Source of the DNA: Massospora cicadina
Lineage: Eukaryota > Entomophthoromycota > Entomophthoromycetes > Entomophthorales > Entomophthoraceae
NCBI GenBank assembly: GCA_022478985.1
Contig: JAKSZP010014517.1
Span: 62,001 to 126,000 of the forward strand
Length of the DNA: 64,000 nucleotides
Direction of reading: 5' to 3'
A program made the position numbers and the translations under genes. Of this stretch, positions 58,139-64,000 are shown piece by piece (the stretch's first letter is position 1; each line of letters starts with the position of its first letter). A model generated the notes under the pieces. It was given only the letters and a program-made list of their open reading frames with translations. It was not told where the DNA came from and did not search any database.

Positions 58139-58390
58139 GTTCCCTAAGGACCAATGAACCTTTAAGTTGGTCATGTCCTGATGAAAAGATCAGATCCAAA
58201 AAAAGAACTCTGAACCAATCTAGATGGTTGAGTCTGAAAAAAGGACCTCTGAACCATAGAAAACTGGCAGGTTTAAGTACCCAGGACCCAGTTTGGGAGA
58301 AAGAATAAAATGATGGACCACTGAACTGAATAAAGTCAAGTCCCATGGAAAAAAGAAGAATAAAAATAAAAAGTTGATAAAAGATATTAG
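58139..58390 (+). repeat. Element E repeat R2 (downstream of pol)
   Basis: Direct repeat of R1 starting right after the pol stop. Best shared block: actggYaggtttaagtaccY (near 55249-55268 and 58265-58284). It carries caggaccc and a final aaaagatatta, as R1 does. Confidence 0.7.
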
Positions 58391-58554
58391 GATAAATTAT
58401 TATTATAAACTGCATAGAAAAAACCAATATAGCTTTATAATTTTTATTTTTAATAAACGTCCTCAATATGGGGATGATTCAGCCTATCTCGCCTCTTGGG
58501 GAGGGAGGATGAATCGCAGTAGGAATGAACAGCCTATCAAAATTGATATGAGAT

Positions 58555-60190
58555 TAAATGCTAGTGAGGGCTAGACCTACACAAAACCACATTCTGTGAG
58601 TGGACGCAGATCCCTGCGAGAATGTGACTAGGAGAAGGGAAATTGAAATGTCAGAGAAGCCAATTGCAAAACCCCAGAGCGGGAGATAAGCAACATTATA
58701 AGAAGAGGCAGTCAGCAAATAACCCTGAGTTATCCTGACATGGTACCAGAGCCAGAAGATTAGTCTTGAGTGCCTGATGACGGGCTTCATCAAGAACACT
58801 AGACATACGGGCTGGAAGAACACTAGGGATGCTTGATGGGGGTTGCCAAATCATGCCCCCTACCAATGCCATCAGCGGAAGATACCAATGGGAAGCGCCG
58901 GCAAAGAGATAATCATGCAGGGAAAAAATGGCATCCTTCAAGTGATGACTAAAGGCTTCTCAGAAGCTGAATCTGAAGATGAACAAATGGTGAAACCCAG
59001 GAGAGGCTGGAAGCTTCATGGACCAACTTAAAGTAACTTGGCTGGCAAAGTAAAGAGCATAAGCGGTGGTATCCCAAACTAGGATGTTCTCAAGATTAGA
59101 GGGTTCAGCACTAGGGACAAAGTTTCAGTGACTTGGGCCCAGAGTTCAGTGTAGGGGGGCTCAAAATGAATACTTTTACCGATAGTGAGCTTGGTAGCCA
59201 GGACAGCAGGTTTGTAGTATTGTCCGAGTTGGAAGAGGAACTCAAGAAGCAGGTCCAACCTGGCAAAAAAGGGTGATCAAAAGCAAACAGCATAATCTCT
59301 GGAGCTCTATGATGATGGTTGGTGCATCTTCAAGGGGCCAATTTAGGAGAGTTTTAAAATCCAACTCTAGAATTGATGACAGAGGAAGAATCAGCTGATT
59401 GTTATTTAAAATGATCGCAAGCCTGGTTTCAAAGGGATTTATTACTGTTTCCAGTAATTTGACGGAAGGACTAGCCACTGGAGCCAGACTAGGCGTATGA
59501 GTACTGGACGGACCATAGAAGAGGTTCTGTCGAGCATCCTGACTGATCTGCTTGAAGAGCTGGAGGTATTGATCAGACAAACTATTTAGAAGCTGCTGGT
59601 ATTGTGACTCAAAATTTGATATATGAGCTGAATGAGAGGGGGAATGTTGGACTTATATGGAAGTCGACATTATGCACTCTACAATCCATTAAGCTCCAAT
59701 TTTGGAGAAATCAATCTCAAAATTAATGGGATATGCTCTTCAAGAGAAGAATTAGGAATGACTTGAGCCAAGAGGTTATGAGAGAAATAGCAAGGGCTAA
59801 TAAAGATAAGTATTCTTAATTGAGCCACTAAACAAACATTAACAGCAAGAGTCTCCTGTCTAGGATGATGAGAAAATCAGGAATTCGAGGACGCCAGACC
59901 AAATATCCTGAATATGACAGCGGGTCATATGCCCTGATGGGGGAAAACTGGATCCTGGGACTAATATCATCATGAGTAAATTTATCAGCCCAGCCTGACA
60001 GTAGATCATGGGGACCACACTCTGAGTAGGCAGTAGCGAGGAGGAAGAGGAAGAAAACGCATGCCAAAGGTCGTCCTGAGCCGCTTTGAGTACTGACGAT
60101 CATACTCCACTTGAGCCAATGAAGTATTTGACCAAGTGTCTGAAGCGGTGTTCTCATGCCCTGGTCCTTTTCTTGCTGGAAATATAGGCA
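58555..60190 (-). pseudogene. Element E antisense ORF, decayed (~500 codons)
   Basis: Minus-strand frames follow one another from just inside the 3' LTR to the R2 side: ENTASDTWSNTSLAQVEYDR (60155-60095), DKFTHDDISPRIQFSPIRAY (about 59975-59915), HISNFESQYQQLLNSLSDQY (near 59620-59560), ETVINPFETRLAIILNNNQL, PSSIPSVLPARMSSVLDEAR (near 58845-58785). They keep codon-like composition over 1.6 kb with one or two frameshifts and about eight stops, while the plus strand does not. The middle part is glutamine- and leucine-rich, as in gag coiled regions. No domain is recognised. It could be a real antisense gene of E or a minus-strand fragment of another element. Confidence 0.5.
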
Positions 60191-60200
60191 ATAAGGATGA
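60185..60200 (+). other. Element E polypurine tract
   Basis: ataggcaataaggatga ends immediately before the 3' LTR start TGTATT at 60201. Confidence 0.55.
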
Positions 60201-61345
60201 TGTATTATATTTTTGCCCATAATCCCAGACTGCTAGATTAACAGGAATCGCTAGGGGATAATTCCTAAGGCGAAGTGAATTGGAAATCAGTTGTCCTGAG
60301 TTTTGGAGTAACTACAAATGGGGGATTTTGGGATATTCGCCTGGTCGTATCTGTTGGGGATTAATCTGGAAAAATACTTAAGACCTCATTGGGCAGAGTT
60401 GCCAACGAAATAGGGGCATCTGATAGTGATTAACTATAATGTGTACTGATTGAGATCGGTCAGGTTTCATTACTTGCTGATTGGGAATGAATAGTAAGTT
60501 GTGGGGCGAGTGATGCTGCCTGCAACTAATGAATCGATAAGTTGGTGAATGACATGCCTTAATGGGTGATAAGTCCCATAACCTAAGCAGGATGCTATCC
60601 AAATATGGTTAGTTCACTTGGATCGAGAGGAAAACGTTAGGGATACGTTTTCTGACACTTTCTGTTTAGGTCTAATGGATGTCCAATGACGGCATCCTAG
60701 CCAGGATGGGGAATACCATTGCTGCTGAGATGAGGATGGGTGATTCAATGGCAACGGCTGCCATTTTATCTAAGAGGTTTCAACCAAGGGTTAGACAACT
60801 ATATCTCCACTATAAATTCCCTAGATTTCACTCCCAATAAAAAACCATAGTTTATAACAGAGTTATATAGTCTATATTTTTCATCCAATATAGTTTAAAT
60901 AGTAAACTATCATCAGATTTCAATTGTGCTATTTTTCTCAAGGATATTATTACTGTGTAAAATAATTGGAAGACTCTTAGAGAAAATAGTAAAGATCTGA
61001 GTGGGGATCTAGAGAAGAAGGAGAAACAATTGGGGATTGCTGCTGATTGTCTTTTGGACTGAAAATACTGTCACCAAGGAATCTCAGAGAAGATTGGGTT
61101 GGACAGTACGAGGGAACAAATCCCTAGATCATGAAATCTCAGTAAATTTATTAGAAATACTGGCTGAGCGTTGGGCTGAGATATAAGAATTTACACTCTT
61201 CCATGGATAATAGTCATCATACTACTATCACCTGATAATCTAATATACTATACTATGCAGACGAAGTGCACAAGAAACTGAACCTTTGCAGTAAAAAGGT
61301 AACTGGAATTGTTTGATGATAACAACTCTTGGGTAAATTTTTACA
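60201..61345 (+). repeat. Element E 3' LTR (1145 bp)
   Basis: It matches 53121-54262 over the full length and ends TTTTACA, followed by ccatg. Confidence 0.8.
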
Positions 61346-61650
61346 CCATGGCTGCTCAAGGCACCTGTGAGGCCGATCTTTTGCTTTCTCACTTTGCATA
61401 TAACAATGGAACGCAAACATCAACAAAGTTCTTGACCTATTAAGCAACACTGGGGTACAACTCTTCATTCTCATTGGAGCCATGTCTTTTTCCTGTAGTA
61501 CTGGCTGAGGCTGACCATGCTCAAAATATTTGCAGCACCCAGTCTCTGGTTCAGGAACATCTAACTTAGGCTATCAATGACTATAAGCGTTTCACAGACC
61601 AGAAACATTTTACAGCACATGATATAAGGTGGGCTCACACATCATTCTGG
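61346..61650 (+). pseudogene. Element D integrase, second part
   Basis: After element E the frame gives ADLLLSHFAYNNGTQTSTKF, the post-glutamate LPLAEFAYNN block of Ty3 integrases. Then LVQEHLTQAINDYKRFTDQK leads to the GPY region, where the signal fades around 61650. Confidence 0.8.
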
Positions 61651-61827
61651 ATACATGCTACTTGCATATGCATGTGCTTTTAAGAAAATTCGTGAGCAAA
61701 TGATTCAGCCCCATCTTATTGAGGCTAATATGGGCAACAGGACACTTCTCCCGAAGCTTCCAGCCCATTATAACAACACCCAATGTTCCACACATGACAG
61801 CTGTCCCTGTTTAAGGGGACAATCCTA

Positions 61828-62150
61828 TTGGAACCTGAGCTAATCATGATTGAAGGGTTGGAGGAGGCTAAAGTTGAAGCTATCTTGGCTTCCTGGCAGT
61901 CGCGCTGTTTAGTTCAATATCTGGTGGCGTGGAAAGGTTTCAGGCCTATGAAAACAGTTGGGTTAGTGCCTGGGACTGCACCAATTGTTCCTAGCTTTTT
62001 GAGGCCTTCCATGTCTTCCATACTGATGATCACAAGCCCCCAGAAAATCTCCAAGCTGATGGCAATCAAACTCCAAAAAGCCCACAAAAACGTCTCCCTG
62101 ACCCAGATCACCGGTGGGGGAGCTCCCCTCTTCAAAGAGGAAAGGATAAT
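61828..62150 (+). pseudogene. Element D chromodomain and tail
   Basis: EEAKVEAILASWQSRCLVQY and LVAWKGFRP form the first half of a chromodomain, and the second half (ENSWVSAWDC, LFEAFHVFH) is one frame away. The tail KAHKNVSLTQITGGGAP is homologous to that of element C. The frame ends TAA at the LTR border, unlike C. Confidence 0.75.
62134..62149 (+). other. Element D polypurine tract
   Basis: aaagaggaaaggataa lies directly before the LTR start (TTTAAGTCTGAG). It overlaps the end of the chromodomain tail reading frame. Confidence 0.65.
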
Positions 62151-62975
62151 TTAAGTCTGAGGGAGCATCCCCTATGCCCCGACTGTATAGCATTCACTTA
62201 TTGCAAAAAAAGGGCCCAAAAAAGGTGGCTGTCCCCTTCATCACCTGGTGCAATTTCACCCATATGGTGGACAAATGGTAGATGAAAGCCTACCTTTAAG
62301 ATATTTCCTTCCCCACCATATTTAACCATGAGCAAGCTACTCAAGCAGAATGGTAAAGTGTGTATGGAGATTGTGGTGGAAAGAATTTTTAATTAAAGGG
62401 CGAGGGTGAACGCATCACTCTAGCTCCAGTGTCAGGGTCTGACAAAGGGGCAGAGAATCTTAAGAAGTTGGAGGAATAAGCTCCAATAGTCATTTTGGGT
62501 TGCACCAATAGGGAGAAAAATCTGAATAATCTGGTGGAACTGAACCTAGTGAAATTGAATGTGGGAGATCCATTCAATACCTAGCGGGACAGTGTACATG
62601 CCCTGGCCATGAGCGATTCTGTTTGCTCGCTTAATGAAGTGATGCTGAGATAAGTGAAATTGTGGTGGGAGGAACAGTTTAGTGATGAACTCGAGCAGGA
62701 GTCAGACTGCCAACGGAAGACAATTTAATGTTGAGTTAGTTTCTGAGGTTTCATTCCGCCAAAATCAGTTCAGCTTATAACTCATTTGTTCATACATTTT
62801 CACGTATTTTCAACCACCTAGGCCTTAATACAACTGTCTTTCACTGGTACAGTTATTGGTCAATCCTTTACTCTTAGTTTTCCATTATACTGCCCTTCCC
62901 AACCAAAATTACTTTTTAAATTTTTTAGAATTCGTTGACTCAGCAACCCCAAACCATGTTTCTTAGGTTGCGTCA
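62150..62975 (+). repeat. Element D 3' LTR, also 5' LTR of G
   Basis: Homologous to element F's 5' LTR (15160-15993). It is preceded by the coding end and PPT of D but followed by an F-like leader and gag start, so it acts structurally as the 3' LTR of one copy and the 5' LTR of the next. Confidence 0.7.
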
Positions 62976-63427
62976 CGATTGGGCCCTATTGTAGATGCTC
63001 ACCATGATGCTCCCCACCTTTGTTGAATGAGGATATCATACTTGACCAATTGGGATATCCCCATTTGGCAGCGCTATTTGGTGTAAATTGTGCCAATGAT
63101 GTTGAAGATCTTATCTTTCCAATGGGTAGGTTTCATAACCTTGCCACCCAATCTATCACTAGTGGCCCCATGATGAATCCAGGTCCTACCGTTATACCTG
63201 AAAAGTCCTTCATTTATGAAACCTCTGGGCCCTCAGGGGCTGTTATCTGTTTGCTTGTCAGGTTGGTGGTTACGGCGGCCTCCAGTTATCTCCTCTGTTT
63301 GCTTCCCTCCATCTATACATCAAGTCTCAGACGGCAATGCCCTTAGCATTCTTGTTTGTCTTCTGGATGCTCACACAACCTGACTGGCAGGCCAGTCTCA
63401 ATTTTATCTTCCAGTTTCATGACACCT
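62976..63427 (+). mobile_element. Element G: leader and gag start of an F/D-type element
   Basis: It aligns with 15994-16445 of element F: the same leader (plausible primer-binding site cgattgggccc), the same atgctcacc start and the same tctggttgtcttctgg-type block to about 63427, where homology ends at a join with a minus-strand RT fragment (J). Confidence 0.65.
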
Positions 63428-64000
63428 AGCGCATGGTCAACGACCCTTTGAAAGATACCAGTGGCATTTTTAAGCCTAAACAGCATAACCCTAAATTGAT
63501 ATATGCCATGGTGTTTATTGGGCTTATAGGTCTTGCAACAACTGGAATGTGAATGAAATGGCGGATACTTTGCTATCTGATTCAGGTAATGATATAATGG
63601 CAGAACCTACCAAAATTGCTATGAGTCCTGGATCCCACAATGAGCTGACAAAGGGTTAAATTTCTCCAAAATCTGTCAAAGAATTTCTAATGATATTGCC
63701 AGTTAGAGATCCCCTGAAGCCGCTTAACTGATTGGGACCAAAAGGGATCCAATGAATTTTAGCATTTCGCTTAATCTCCCTAAACATCTCCATATTACCT
63801 GCGACCCAAACCTTAACCACTTCCTATAAGTAACCTAAAGTTTAAAAATAAAGGGATCTTTGTTTCGTTCAAATTTTTAGCCTAGTTTGTCCTAATAATT
63901 ACTCCATTATTTTAACATTGAATTGCTTGATTTAGCAAAGCTACCAAGTGATTTTGCCCTAGAGTCTTATTATTCCTCTAGGTGATTGTGTTATTCTATC
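63428..64000 (-). mobile_element. Ty3/gypsy remnant J (minus strand)
   Basis: On the minus strand near 63540-63430 the RT palm entry reads YQFRVMLFRLKNATGIFQRV and VDHALG, the usual YEFxVMPFGLxNAPATFQR block with substitutions. Further right the frame is decayed, and nothing beyond an AT-rich tail can be named. Confidence 0.6.

Larger units (their letters stand above)
53121..61345 (+). mobile_element. Element E: LTR retrotransposon with pol between repeats and an antisense ORF
   Basis: LTRs 53121-54262 and 60201-61345, start TGTTAG/TGTATT, both ending TTTTACA, with target duplication acatg/ccatg. The PBS at 54266 and PPT at 60185-60200 fix the plus orientation. Internal order: a degenerate plus-strand ORF (54370-55110), repeat R1 (55114-55365), plus-strand pol (55380-58130, RT-RNase H-integrase), repeat R2 (58139-58390), then a long minus-strand frame (60190-58555) and the 3' LTR. 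The pol is Ty3-like without chromodomain. Every frame contains stops. Confidence 0.8.
51714..62975 (+). mobile_element. Ty3/gypsy chromodomain element D, 5' part missing, split by E
   Basis: It begins in the RT connection directly after element B, then RNase H, integrase (to 53120), element E (53121-61345), the rest of integrase (61346-61650), chromodomain (61828-62150), PPT and 3' LTR (62150-62975). Removing E and one acatg/ccatg copy leaves the integrase frame open across the joint. The RT core, protease, gag and 5' LTR are absent. Confidence 0.8.

Noticed and set aside
55114..58390. R1 and R2 as LTRs of a separate element nested in E
   Set aside because: They lack TG...CA ends, the bases outside them do not match as a duplication, no PBS follows R1, and no gag lies inside. 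I kept them as internal repeats of E.
1..64000. tRNA, rRNA, CRISPR array, operons or ribosome-binding sites
   Set aside because: None seen. The content is eukaryotic retrotransposon DNA, and short spaced repeats of CRISPR type are absent.

Overview
This is eukaryotic repeat-rich DNA. Nearly all of it is retrotransposons inserted into one another. The mix is most like a fungus, more likely a basidiomycete: Ty3/gypsy elements whose integrases end in a chromodomain, Ty3/gypsy elements without one, and an APE-endonuclease non-LTR element (LINE) with a C-terminal CCHC motif. The organism call is an inference and not firm. I found no intact host gene, tRNA, rRNA or CRISPR array.

Layout, left to right (element letters are mine). 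1-296: 5' end of a minus-strand LINE cut by the window edge. 777-6078: near full-length LINE L1 (minus) in AT-rich DNA. 7833-8455: an unidentified minus-strand coding remnant with hydrophobic segments. 9191-15159: chromodomain Ty3 remnant H (minus), split by element I (10905-14370). I is two LTRs separated by only 20 bp, and its right LTR is itself split by a 1.13-kb insert. 15160-18710: Ty3 element F (plus). 19365-36554: Ty3 element A (minus), split by LINE L2, which is split by LINE L3 (25638-30902). 36735-44706: chromodomain Ty3 element C (minus), carrying a 5'-truncated LINE L5. 45201-51713: Ty3 element B (plus), same family as A. 51714-62975: chromodomain Ty3 element D (plus), split inside its integrase by element E (53121-61345). 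62976-63427: leader/gag start of another F/D-type element behind D's LTR. 63428-64000: minus-strand Ty3 reverse-transcriptase remnant J.

The nesting is supported by target-site duplications read directly: 17 bp for L5 (perfect), 17 bp with 3 mismatches for L3, 18 bp with 1 mismatch for L2, 5 bp with one mismatch each for C, E and I. Removing E restores an open integrase frame in D. Almost every ORF is broken by stops and frameshifts. The longest intact segment is about 700 codons of L3 ORF2, so the LINE family was the most recently active.

The most unusual object is element E. It has long LTRs, a primer-binding site and a polypurine tract that fix a plus orientation; a plus-strand pol bracketed by two ~252-bp direct repeats, each made of about four degenerate ~50-60-bp units; and, between pol and the 3' LTR, a long decayed reading frame on the opposite strand. 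Element I, an LTR pair with little more than a primer-binding site and polypurine tract between, and element C, whose pol frame continues about 68 codons into its own LTR, are also worth a second look.
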